Assembly: GCA_902766215.1 (NCBI GenBank)
Contig: CACXCV010000019.1
Coordinates: 1-19,955 of the forward strand
DNA length: 19,955 bases
Direction of reading: 5' to 3'
DNA from: Oscillospiraceae bacterium
GTDB lineage: Bacteria; Bacillota; Clostridia; Oscillospirales; Oscillospiraceae
A program made the position numbers and the translations under genes. Positions 7,317 to 13,824 of the stretch are shown one piece after another. The notes beneath the pieces are model-generated. The model searched no databases. It had not been told where the DNA came from and saw nothing but the letters and a program-made list of their open reading frames with translations. How positions within the stretch are numbered: the first letter of the stretch is position 1; each line of letters begins with the position of its first letter.

Positions 7317-7889
7317 ATGCCCGCGAAAGTAAAAGTCACCAGAGAAATGATCATTGATGCGGCCTTTGCGGTTGCCCGTGAAACGGGCGCGGAAACCATC
7401 AACGCAAGGACTGTATCGGAACGGCTGCATTGTTCCACACAGCCTGTCATGTACCATTTCGCAACGATGGAAGAACTGAAACGGACGGTCTATGCGAAGG
7501 CAGACCGCTATCATTCGGAATATCTGATGCATATGAAAAAACCGCCCAAGGGTGCCGCGCTTGGGATCGGGATGAATTACATCCGCTTTGCCATGGAAGA
7601 ACCGCATCTGTTCCGCTTTCTTTTTCAGTCGGATTATTTCAGCGGAAGCACCCTGCTGGAACTGATCGACGCCGAAGAACTTACCCCGGTTCTTTCGGCC
7701 ATGCAGGGAGCCCTGAAAATTGATATGGAACAGACGAAAAGGGTTTTTCTGACGGTTTTTCTGTTTGCTCACGGGTATGCAAGCATCATTGCCAACAATT
7801 CACTGAAATACGACGAAGCGCTTATCAATTCCCAGCTGGAGCAGGCGTACAGAGGCGCCGTATTGGCAGCGCAGGAGAAAATGCCGTGA
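7317..7889 (+). CDS. TetR/AcrR-family regulator
   Basis: A 190-residue DNA-binding repressor. The N-terminal helix-turn-helix spans about residues 8-55: TREMIIDAAFAVARETG, then INARTVSERLHCSTQPVMYHF as turn and recognition helix. The rest is an all-helical ligand/dimer domain containing MNYIRFAMEEPHLFRFLFQSD, a pattern shared with the two other TetR proteins in this window (16267-16866 and 18431-19009). The ATG at 7317 is preferred because AAGGTG lies at suitable spacing; a GTG two codons earlier is too close to it. The promoter is consensus and overlapped by a palindrome, so autorepression is likely. Codon use is more AT-rich than in the flanking genes, consistent with acquisition. The regulated target and the ligand are unknown; the KTR gene follows 36 bases downstream. 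Confidence 0.93.
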   Translation: MPAKVKVTREMIIDAAFAVARETGAETINARTVSERLHCSTQPVMYHFATMEELKRTVYAKADRYHSEYLMHMKKPPKGAALGIGMNYIRFAMEEPHLFRFLFQSDYFSGSTLLELIDAEELTPVLSAMQGALKIDMEQTKRVFLTVFLFAHGYASIIANNSLKYDEALINSQLEQAYRGAVLAAQEKMP

Positions 7890-7925
7890 CGGGATGACTG
7901 CTTTTTGCAATTGGAGGCGGGATAA

Positions 7926-8114
7926 ATGGCGGAAGCCCCGAAAGCGAAATTGGACTGGCTTTGCTGCCCGAAATGCGGCGGCAAAACAAGAACGCAGATA
8001 CGCTCCCATACGGTATTGGAGGACTTTCCTCTGTTGTGTCCGAAGTGCAGATATACCTGCGTGATTGGTTATAAAAACGGAAAAATGGAAGAAATCAAAA
8101 TGCCAGACGCTTAG
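7926..8114 (+). CDS. Cysteine-rich KTR-type small protein
   Basis: A 62-residue protein resembling the cysteine-rich KTR family: WLCCPKCGGKTRTQIRSHT, then LLCPKCRYTCVIGY. Two CxxC pairs (CPKC...CPKC) suggest one zinc ribbon. GGAGG at 7913-7917 precedes the ATG by about 8 bases. It follows the TetR gene by 36 bases and is probably in the same transcript. Family members are common on clostridial mobile elements, usually without known function, which supports the idea that this islet was acquired. The family assignment rests on the GGKTR and FPLLCPKC pattern and has not been checked by a search. Confidence 0.8.
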   Translation: MAEAPKAKLDWLCCPKCGGKTRTQIRSHTVLEDFPLLCPKCRYTCVIGYKNGKMEEIKMPDA

Positions 8115-8402
8115 ACGCAGTGCAATCCGGGAAAACCGGCTTTTGTTTCTTAAATGCAGCGCCATTAAATCTATCCGGTGCGGATGGTTCGCCATGCAGA
8201 GCTGTACTGATCGCTGCCGAGAGATAAATTCTGATTGATAATACTGCGTAAGGCAGGTGAATAAGTATATGAACTTTGGATTTGAGGAATTTAAGCGTAT
8301 TCCGGAAAAACACGGTAAGCAAAAAGGCTTTCAGGCGAAGATTTTCATGCAGTATTGCCGCAAGTGAAAGAAATTAACAACTTAAAGTTTATAGAGGCAG
8401 CT
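8115..8402. other. Gene-poor AT-rich stretch with a possible 32-codon ORF
   Basis: No convincing gene. A 32-residue ORF (8269-8367) begins MNFGFEEFKRIPEKHG and ends AKIFMQYCRK; its frame is open back to 8242 without a start that has good ribosome-site spacing. It may be the tail of a decayed gene. I do not recognise it. A short CCGG-gaaaa-CCGG hairpin at 8127-8139, followed by a T-rich run, could be a weak terminator for the KTR gene. Confidence 0.35.
8127..8150 (+). terminator. Possible weak terminator after the KTR gene
   Basis: CCGG (8127-8130) pairs with CCGG (8136-8139) around a GAAAA loop, followed by CTTTTGTTTCT. The stem is only 4 bp, so this is tentative; its position 12 bases after the stop codon supports it. 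Confidence 0.35.
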
Positions 8403-8768
8403 ATGAAACACGCACCCCAACTGATCGGCTGCTGCGGGCTGGACTGCGAGGCCTGCGACGCCCGCATCGCAACGCTTACAAACGACAGCGCCCTGCGCGA
8501 GAAAACCGCCGCCCTGTGGACAAAGCTCAACGGGGTAACGATCACGCCGGAGATGATAAACTGCACCGGCTGCCGTGTGGCGGGGGCAAAAACGCTATTC
8601 TGCGACAAGCTCTGCCCCGTACATCACTGCGTGCGGGAGAAGGGGCTGGATACCTGTGCCGACTGCGCGCAGATGGATGGATGCCCGACGCTGGGATGCA
8701 TCTCCGCAAACAGCCCGTTCGTTTTGGATAACCTGAAGCAGCTCTGCAAGGCGATGCAGGCGGAGTAG
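8403..8768 (+). CDS. DUF3795-like cysteine-rich protein
   Basis: A 121-residue cytoplasmic protein. It begins MKHAPQLIGCCGLDCEACDA, the cysteine pattern with which DUF3795 proteins typically open. Further cysteines follow in INCTGCRVAG, FCDKLCPVHHC, TCADCAQMDGCPTLGC and near the C-terminus, suggesting metal binding by several clusters of two to four cysteines. The function of the family is not established. ATG 8403 is chosen because AGAGGCAG lies just ahead; an alternative TTG at 8355 would add 16 residues but has no ribosome site. Base use is closer to the host average than in the TetR and KTR genes. It is the last gene of the repeat-flanked islet. Confidence 0.82.
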   Translation: MKHAPQLIGCCGLDCEACDARIATLTNDSALREKTAALWTKLNGVTITPEMINCTGCRVAGAKTLFCDKLCPVHHCVREKGLDTCADCAQMDGCPTLGCISANSPFVLDNLKQLCKAMQAE

Positions 8769-8771
8769 ATG

Positions 8772-8871
8772 ATGCGGCATATCGCGCTGCTGCGGCCATG
8801 CAGAAGGCTGCGCACGATTGCTTGCCGCCATTTTGGGACGGATGAAGAACGCCACCGCCGGACAGGAATAA
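8772..8871 (+). pseudogene. Decayed duplicate of the glycosyltransferase 3' end
   Basis: One frame here reads ARLLAAILGRMKNATAGQE followed by TAA, resembling the glycosyltransferase terminus ARDIVARVTGDLTAAGQE with the same stop context. Further upstream, CGGCATATC mirrors CGGCACATC of the intact gene (RHI), but in a different frame. No start codon or complete domain is present, so it is a remnant. It begins directly after the DUF3795-like stop codon. The resemblance is short and was aligned by eye. Confidence 0.5.
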
Positions 8872-8965
8872 GGCAATAAGAAAGGATATTAGCACTCGCA
8901 GAGCGCGAGTGCTAATATTTACATTCTGTTCACAGAAAAGACACACAAGATCGCATATTGCAGGG
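8855..8965 (+). repeat. Imperfect direct repeat, right copy (contains CIRCE)
   Basis: Counterpart of 7022-7096: 8855-8876 and 8943-8965 match the left copy at 20 of 22 and 21 of 23 positions. Between the blocks this copy is about 36 bases longer, and the extra sequence contains the CIRCE operator absent from the left copy. Confidence 0.75.
8889..8915. promoter_or_regulatory. CIRCE operator (HrcA-binding site)
   Basis: TTAGCACTC (8889-8897), nine bases, GAGTGCTAA (8907-8915): an exact match to the consensus of the HrcA operator. It controls the small heat-shock gene starting 213 bases downstream. A possible promoter (TTAGCA 8889-8894, TAATAT 8913-8918) overlaps it but is weak. Confidence 0.95.
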
Positions 8966-9128
8966 CATAATAATCCTTGTCAAAAGGAAATGACAAAGAT
9001 CATGAAACCGAGATGACATCCGATGTGCCGCATCAGCGACCCGGTTCAGGCCGGTCTGGCCGGATGATCCAATCCCCACAGACCGCCGCGAAAATAAAAA
9101 TTCAGCTTTGCTTTTGGAGGCATTGATT
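8966..9128 (+). other. Long untranslated leader of the Hsp20 gene
   Basis: No gene seen. If transcription starts near CIRCE, the leader is over 150 bases. It contains an inverted repeat, TTGTCA (8977-8982) and TGACAA (8991-8996), of unknown role. The ribosome site GGAGG (9116-9120) lies 8 bases before the ATG. Confidence 0.5.
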
Positions 9129-9584
9129 ATGTTTGAACTTATGCGCAGAAACAACAACCATTCGGTGAACAGCTATAACCCCTTCCGCGAGATGGAAGAA
9201 TTCGAAAAGAACTTTTTCAGTCCCTTCGGCTCGTTCTTCGGGACGCAGGATCTGGCCGAGTTCAAGACCGACGTGACCGACGAGGGTGACCATTACCTGC
9301 TGGAGGCTGACCTGCCCGGCTTTGACAAGAGGGATATCCACATGGATCTCAACGGTGACATGCTGACCGTCAGCGCCGAGCGCCACTCCAAGGTGGAGGA
9401 CAAGGACAAGAAGGACAAGGTGGTGCGCATCGAGCGTTCCTATGGCTCGTATTGCCGCCAGTTTGACATGACCGGCATTGATACCGATGGGATCAAGGCC
9501 AAATATGACAACGGCGTGCTGACGCTGACCCTGCCGAAGAAGCAGGAAGTCCTGCCCCAGTCCAAGCGCTTGGAAATCGAATAA
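9129..9584 (+). CDS. Small heat-shock protein, Hsp20/alpha-crystallin family
   Basis: A 151-residue ATP-independent chaperone that holds unfolding proteins in the cytoplasm. After a phenylalanine-rich N-terminus (NPFREMEEFEKNFFSPFGSFF) comes the alpha-crystallin domain from about residue 42: FKTDVTDEGDHYLLEADLPG, IERSYGSYCRQF, and the family signature KYDNGVLTLTLPK. It ends with a short tail lacking a clear IxI motif apart from RLEIE. Length is typical. The start is fixed by GGAGG and ATG at 9129; upstream in-frame codons have no ribosome site. A CIRCE operator upstream implies HrcA repression relieved by heat or misfolded protein. It forms a single-gene unit ending at the strong hairpin at 9612. 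Confidence 0.96.
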   Translation: MFELMRRNNNHSVNSYNPFREMEEFEKNFFSPFGSFFGTQDLAEFKTDVTDEGDHYLLEADLPGFDKRDIHMDLNGDMLTVSAERHSKVEDKDKKDKVVRIERSYGSYCRQFDMTGIDTDGIKAKYDNGVLTLTLPKKQEVLPQSKRLEIE

Positions 9585-9611
9585 CTGGCGAAACACGCAG
9601 CCGGATCATGC

Positions 9612-9650
9612 AGCGCGGCTGGAACCAATTGGTTCCGGCCGCGCTTTTTT
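9612..9650 (+). terminator. Rho-independent terminator after hsp20
   Basis: AGCGCGGC (9612-9619) and GGAACC (9621-9626) pair with GGTTCC (9631-9636) and GCCGCGCT (9638-9645), joined by one T-G wobble and an AATT loop. Six T close it (9645-9650). Confidence 0.95.
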
Positions 9651-9716
9651 GCGGCTCCTTTTGCTGTGGGAGCGGGAAAGAGACTGTGTAAACCGGGCCG
9701 GATCGGGCAATGCTTG

Positions 9717-9783
9717 TTACAGAACGATTTGACGCCGATTTTACATGTCAAGCCTTTTTCATTTTACTTGGCGGCAATACAAT
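9717..9783 (+). promoter_or_regulatory. Putative Pho boxes and promoter ahead of pstS
   Basis: Direct repeats TTTGAC (9728-9733) and TTTTAC (9739-9744) lie 11 bases apart, with TTACAG at 9717, about one helical turn further upstream, and another TTTTAC at 9762. This periodicity resembles PhoP-type boxes. A TACAAT (9778-9783) is a good -10 with no proper -35, as expected for an activator-dependent promoter. The response regulator encoded at 13825 is the natural candidate to bind here. Confidence 0.5.
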
Positions 9784-9830
9784 CATAGCCGTAAAGAGAA
9801 AAACCAACCAAACAAAAGGAGACACTGATT

Positions 9831-10631
9831 ATGAAAAAACTGATTTCTGCGCTGCTTGTCGGCGCACTGATGGCGGCCCTGCTGGTAGGCTGCAGCAAGA
9901 CCCCCTCCACGGTCACGACCGACGGCTCCACCTCGATGGAAAAGGTGATCGGCGCCCTGGCCGAGTCCTATGAAACCAAAACCGGCACGTCTGTAACCTA
10001 TAACCCCACCGGCTCCGGCACCGGCATCAAGGCTGTGTCCGAAGGCCGCTGCGACATTGGCCTTTCCAGCCGCGCCCTCAAGAGCGAGGAAGAGGCCTCG
10101 GGCCTGACCGGCACGGTGTTGGCCTATGACGGCATCGCCATCATCGTCCACCCGGACAATCCTGTGGAAGACCTGGATCTGGAGACCATCGCAAAGATCT
10201 ACACCGGTGAGATTACCAACTGGAAGGACGTGGGCGGCAACGACGCCGAGATCGTCCTGATCGGCCGCGAGGCCGGCTCCGGCACCCGCGACGGCTTCGA
10301 GTCCATCACCGGCACCAAGGACGCCTGCAAATATCGCCAGGAGCTGACCTCCACCGGTGATGTGATTACCACCGTGGCGCAGAACCCCGACGCAATCGGC
10401 TATGCCTCGCTGGCCTCTGTGAAGGACAGCGTCAAGGCCCTGAAGGTGGGCGGCGTGACGCCCTCGGAGCAGACCGTGAAGGACGGCAGCTATGTGGTGC
10501 AGCGTCCCTTCGTTCTGGTGACGCAGACCGGCAAGGCACTGTCTGACGCGGCGCAGAAATTCTTCGACTATGCCCTCTCGGCAGAAGCCCGCGACACGAT
10601 CTCTGCCGCCGGTGTGGTGGCCGCCAACTAA
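9831..10631 (+). CDS. pstS: Phosphate-binding lipoprotein of the Pst transporter
   Basis: High-affinity phosphate receptor anchored to the outer face of the membrane. The lipoprotein signal MKKLISALLVGALMAALLVG ends at the lipobox Cys21. Phosphate-contacting loops are recognisable: DGSTSMEKV near the start of the mature protein, PTGSGTGIKAVSEG, SSRALKSEE and GREAGSGTRDGFE. At 266 residues it is on the short side for the family, as in many clostridial forms. AAAGGAG lies at good spacing before the ATG. Putative Pho boxes precede it. It is the first gene of the pst-pho operon and is separated from pstC by a hairpin that may favour higher pstS than permease levels. Confidence 0.97.
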   Translation: MKKLISALLVGALMAALLVGCSKTPSTVTTDGSTSMEKVIGALAESYETKTGTSVTYNPTGSGTGIKAVSEGRCDIGLSSRALKSEEEASGLTGTVLAYDGIAIIVHPDNPVEDLDLETIAKIYTGEITNWKDVGGNDAEIVLIGREAGSGTRDGFESITGTKDACKYRQELTSTGDVITTVAQNPDAIGYASLASVKDSVKALKVGGVTPSEQTVKDGSYVVQRPFVLVTQTGKALSDAAQKFFDYALSAEARDTISAAGVVAAN

Positions 10632-10648
10632 GACGGAATAACAGCAGA

Positions 10649-10673
10649 GCGGCGGCTTGCCAAAAGCCGCCGC
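10649..10673 (+). promoter_or_regulatory. Intercistronic hairpin between pstS and pstC
   Basis: GCGGCGGCTT (10649-10658) pairs perfectly with AAGCCGCCGC (10664-10673) around GCCAA. No U-run follows. It probably stabilises the upstream pstS message or causes partial attenuation, giving an excess of binding protein over permease (inference). Confidence 0.6.
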
Positions 10674-10699
10674 CCTTGCCGCAGAAAGGGTGAGTGCGT

Positions 10700-11566
10700 A
10701 TGAGAAGAAAACAGCGCATGGAGCGGGCCATTCACGGCGTGTTCCTTCTGCTGGGGCTGATTACCGTCGGTTGCGTGCTGCTGATTACGGTGTATCTGGT
10801 GATTTCGGGCATCCCGGCCATCCGCAAGATCGGGGTGGGAAGGTTCCTGTTCGGCACCGTGTGGGCCTCCACTGCTGCCGAGCCGCAGTATGGCATCCTG
10901 CCGTTTATCCTCACCAGCGTCTATGGCACGGCGGGAGCGATTGTCATCGGCGTGCCCATCGGCTTTTTCACGGCGGTGTATCTGGCCAAGGCGGCTTCGC
11001 CCCGGGTGCGGCAGGTGATGGAGGGCGCGGTGAGCCTGCTCTCCGGCATCCCCTCGGTGGTCTATGGTCTGGTGGGCATGCTGGTGCTGGTGCCGGGCAT
11101 CCGGCGGCTGTTCGGCGTGCCCGACGGGGCCAGCCTGCTGGCCGCGATCATCGTGCTGGCGGTGATGATTCTGCCCTCGATCATCAAGGTGTCGATGACG
11201 GCGCTGGAGGCCGTGCCCCGGGAGTATGAGGACGCCTCGCTGGCCCTGGGCGCTACGCCGGTGGAGACCTGGTTCCGGGTGTCGGTCCCGGCGGCGCGCA
11301 GCGGTATTGCCGCGGCGGTGGTGCTGGGCGTGGGCCGCGCCATCGGCGAGGCCATGGCCGTGATGATGGTGGCGGGCAACGCGCCCAACATGCCGGGCCT
11401 GTTCCAGAGCGTCCGGTTCCTCACCACGGCGGTGGCCAGCGAAATGTCTTATTCCAGCGGGCTGCAGCAGCAGGCGCTGTTTTCCATCGCGCTGGTGCTG
11501 TTCCTGTTTATCATGCTGATCAACGCCACGCTGAATTTCTTCCTCAAGCGGAACAAGGAGGGATAA
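10700..11566 (+). CDS. pstC: Phosphate ABC transporter permease PstC
   Basis: One of the two membrane subunits of the phosphate importer. There are about six hydrophobic segments, beginning GVFLLLGLITVGCVLLITVY. The conserved core includes GILPFILTSVYGT, SLLSGIPSVVYGLVG, and the cytoplasmic coupling loop EYEDASLALGATPVETW that contacts PstB. 288 residues, normal length. The ATG at 10700 has AAAGGG about nine bases upstream; a GTG two codons earlier is too close to that site. It is followed after one base by pstA, so the two are made together. Confidence 0.96.
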   Translation: MRRKQRMERAIHGVFLLLGLITVGCVLLITVYLVISGIPAIRKIGVGRFLFGTVWASTAAEPQYGILPFILTSVYGTAGAIVIGVPIGFFTAVYLAKAASPRVRQVMEGAVSLLSGIPSVVYGLVGMLVLVPGIRRLFGVPDGASLLAAIIVLAVMILPSIIKVSMTALEAVPREYEDASLALGATPVETWFRVSVPAARSGIAAAVVLGVGRAIGEAMAVMMVAGNAPNMPGLFQSVRFLTTAVASEMSYSSGLQQQALFSIALVLFLFIMLINATLNFFLKRNKEG

Positions 11567-11567
11567 T

Positions 11568-12425
11568 ATGCTGACCAAGCCTCTGTCCAAGCGGCGCCGG
11601 GCCTATGGCCGCCTGATGCGCGGGTTGATGGTGACCTGCGCCGGGCTGACCGGCGCGCTGGTGCTGTTCCTGCTGGTGTATGTCATGGTGCGCGGCGTGC
11701 CCAATCTTTCGTGGGAGCTGCTGTCCACCAAGCCCAGCTATCTCACCGGGCGCATCGGCATCCTGCCGGATATCCTCAACACGCTCTATGTGGTGCTGGC
11801 TACGCTGGTGATTGTCCTGCCCCTGGGCGTGGGCGCGGCCATCTACCTGACCGAATACGCCTCGAACAAAAAACTGGTGGCCGTGATTGAATACGCGGCC
11901 GAAACGCTGTCCGGCATTCCGTCGATTATCTATGGCCTGGTGGGCATCCTGATCTTTTCAAACCACATGGGCACCTGCCTGATGGCCGGCGCCCTGACGC
12001 TGGTGATCATGAACCTGCCCACCATCATGCGCACCACCCAGGAGAGCCTGAAAACCGTGCCCCAGTCCTACCGCGAGGGCGCCTTCGGCCTGGGGGCGGG
12101 CAAGTGGCGCGTGGTGCGCACGGTGGTGCTGCCCGGCTGCGTGGACGGCATCATCACCGGCTGCATTCTGTCGGTGGGACGCATTCTGGGCGAGTCGGCG
12201 GCGCTGCTGTTCACGGCGGGCTTTGCCCACGCGGTGAACGGTCTGCTGACCGGTCTGGCCACACCCGGCGCGACGCTGACGGTGGCGCTGTATGTTTATG
12301 CCAAGGAGCAGGGCGAGTTTGGCGTGGCTTTTGCCATTGCAGCCATTCTGATGGTACTCACGCTGCTGATCAACCTGGCGGCCACGCTGGTTCAAACCTG
12401 TTTTGCGAAGAGGAGAAGTTTATGA
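11568..12425 (+). CDS. pstA: Phosphate ABC transporter permease PstA
   Basis: Second membrane subunit, partner of PstC. 285 residues with about six membrane segments; it shows GRIGILPDILNTLYVVLATL, ETLSGIPSIIYGLVGILIF and the coupling loop SYREGAFGLGAGKWRVV. The C-terminal part has GRILGESAALLFTAGF, typical of PstA. AAGGAGGG precedes the ATG. Its stop overlaps the pstB start (ATGA at 12422-12425), indicating translational coupling to the ATPase subunit. Confidence 0.96.
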   Translation: MLTKPLSKRRRAYGRLMRGLMVTCAGLTGALVLFLLVYVMVRGVPNLSWELLSTKPSYLTGRIGILPDILNTLYVVLATLVIVLPLGVGAAIYLTEYASNKKLVAVIEYAAETLSGIPSIIYGLVGILIFSNHMGTCLMAGALTLVIMNLPTIMRTTQESLKTVPQSYREGAFGLGAGKWRVVRTVVLPGCVDGIITGCILSVGRILGESAALLFTAGFAHAVNGLLTGLATPGATLTVALYVYAKEQGEFGVAFAIAAILMVLTLLINLAATLVQTCFAKRRSL

Positions 12426-13177
12426 GCGACATCATCACTGTAAAGGATATGTGCCTGTGGTATGGCGAACACCAGGCGCTGAAGGATATCAGCCTGACCA
12501 TCCCCGAAAAGAAAATCACAGCCCTGATCGGCCCCTCGGGCTGCGGCAAATCTACGTTTTTAAAGTCGCTCAACCGCATGAACGACCTGATCCCCGGCGT
12601 GCGGATCACCGGCGACATCCGCTACCGTGGTACGGACATCTTTTCCAAAGAGGTGGACGTCAACCAGCTACGGAAGGAGATCGGCATGGTGTTTCAAAAG
12701 CCGAACCCCTTCCCTATGAGCATCTATGACAACGTGGCCTATGGGCCGCGCACCCACGGGATCACCGGCCGGGCCAGGCTGGACGACATTGTCGAGCGTG
12801 CGCTGTGCGGCGCAGCCATTTGGGACGAGGTCAAGGACCGCCTGAAGAAAAACGCCCTGGGCCTGTCCGGCGGACAGCAGCAGCGGCTGTGCATTGCCCG
12901 CGCCCTGGCGGTCGAGCCGCAGGTGCTGCTGATGGACGAGCCGACCTCAGCCCTGGACCCCATCTCCACCTCGCGCATTGAAGAGCTGGCCATGGAGCTG
13001 AAGGAAAAGTACACCATTCTGATCGTCACGCACAACATGCAGCAGGCGGTGCGCATCTCGGACAACACGGCCTTCTTCCTACTGGGTGAGCTGGTGGAGT
13101 ATGGGCCGACGGAGGACATTTTCTCCCAGCCGAAGGACAAGCGCACCGAGGATTATATCACAGGGAGGTTCGGTTAA
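12422..13177 (+). CDS. pstB: Phosphate ABC transporter ATP-binding protein PstB
   Basis: ATPase that powers phosphate import at the cytoplasmic face of the PstC-PstA pair. 251 residues. Walker A is GPSGCGKST at residues 37-45; the Q-loop region FQKPNPFPMSIYDNVAYGPR is characteristic of PstB; signature LSGGQQQRLCIARALA; Walker B VLLMDEPTSALDP; switch histidine in IVTHNMQQA. The start is the ATG overlapping the pstA stop, with GAGGAGA upstream. The frame is open far upstream inside pstA, but that extension is non-homologous. PhoU follows after one base. Confidence 0.98.
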   Translation: MSDIITVKDMCLWYGEHQALKDISLTIPEKKITALIGPSGCGKSTFLKSLNRMNDLIPGVRITGDIRYRGTDIFSKEVDVNQLRKEIGMVFQKPNPFPMSIYDNVAYGPRTHGITGRARLDDIVERALCGAAIWDEVKDRLKKNALGLSGGQQQRLCIARALAVEPQVLLMDEPTSALDPISTSRIEELAMELKEKYTILIVTHNMQQAVRISDNTAFFLLGELVEYGPTEDIFSQPKDKRTEDYITGRFG

Positions 13178-13178
13178 T

Positions 13179-13823
13179 ATGAGAAGCCGGTTTGACGAGC
13201 AGCTGGCCATGCTCAACCACGAAATGATTGAAATGGGCGCCATGTGTGAAAAAGCCATTGCTCAGGCATCCAAGGCGCTGACGGAGGGCGACCTGGCCCT
13301 GGCGAAGGAAGTGACCGCCACGGCCGGCGGCATTGACCAGATGGAGCGGGACATTGAAAACCGCTGCATGAAGCTGCTGCTGCAGCAGCAGCCGGTGGCG
13401 CGGGATCTGCGCCAGATTTCCGCCGCGCTGAAGATGGTCACGGACATGGAGCGCATTGGCGACCAGGCGGAGGAGATTGCTGAAATCATTCTCTTCCTGG
13501 GCGGGCGCACCATGGAGCCCTGCGGCCAGATTGACGATATGGCCCAGGCGACGATCAAGATGGTTACCGAGAGCATCGACGCCTTTGTCAAGAAAAGCGT
13601 GGAGACGGCGCAGTCGGTCATCGACCAGGACGACATTGTCGACGGCTATTTTATCAAGATGAAAAACGCCATCATCCAGCTGATTGCAGAGAATCAGGAG
13701 GACGGTGAATTTGCCCTTGACCTTTTGATGATTTCCAAGTATTTTGAACGTATCGGGGATCACGCGGTCAATGTTGCCGAGTGGGTGATCTATTCTGTGA
13801 CAGGCGTGCATAAGGAGGAGTAA
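13179..13823 (+). CDS. phoU: Phosphate signalling protein PhoU
   Basis: Negative modulator linking Pst transporter status to the phosphate two-component system. 214 residues, all helical, with the two PhoU repeats recognisable: FDEQLAMLNHEMIEMGAMCE and RDLRQISAALKMVTDMERIGDQAEEIAE in the first; a related pattern ending LLMISKYFERIGDHAVNVAEW in the second. These E/DxxxD-rich helices bind metal clusters in known homologues. The ATG at 13179 follows GGGAGG by about 10 bases and sits one base after pstB; the in-frame extension upstream lies within pstB. Placement between pstB and the regulators fits its role. Confidence 0.97.
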   Translation: MRSRFDEQLAMLNHEMIEMGAMCEKAIAQASKALTEGDLALAKEVTATAGGIDQMERDIENRCMKLLLQQQPVARDLRQISAALKMVTDMERIGDQAEEIAEIILFLGGRTMEPCGQIDDMAQATIKMVTESIDAFVKKSVETAQSVIDQDDIVDGYFIKMKNAIIQLIAENQEDGEFALDLLMISKYFERIGDHAVNVAEWVIYSVTGVHKEE

Positions 13824-13824
13824 C

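Noticed and set aside
7022..8965. Insertion-sequence or CRISPR origin for the direct repeats
   Set aside because: There are only two copies, with gene-sized spacing, no transposase and no terminal inverted repeats; a tail duplication explains them better.
10628..11590. 320-codon minus-strand frame opposite pstC
   Set aside because: Composition is dominated by His, Arg, Gln and Gly; no domain; pstC is certain on the other strand.
12104..12421. In-frame upstream extension of pstB inside pstA
   Set aside because: The extension is a shadow of pstA; PstB proteins start at the ATG overlapping the pstA stop.
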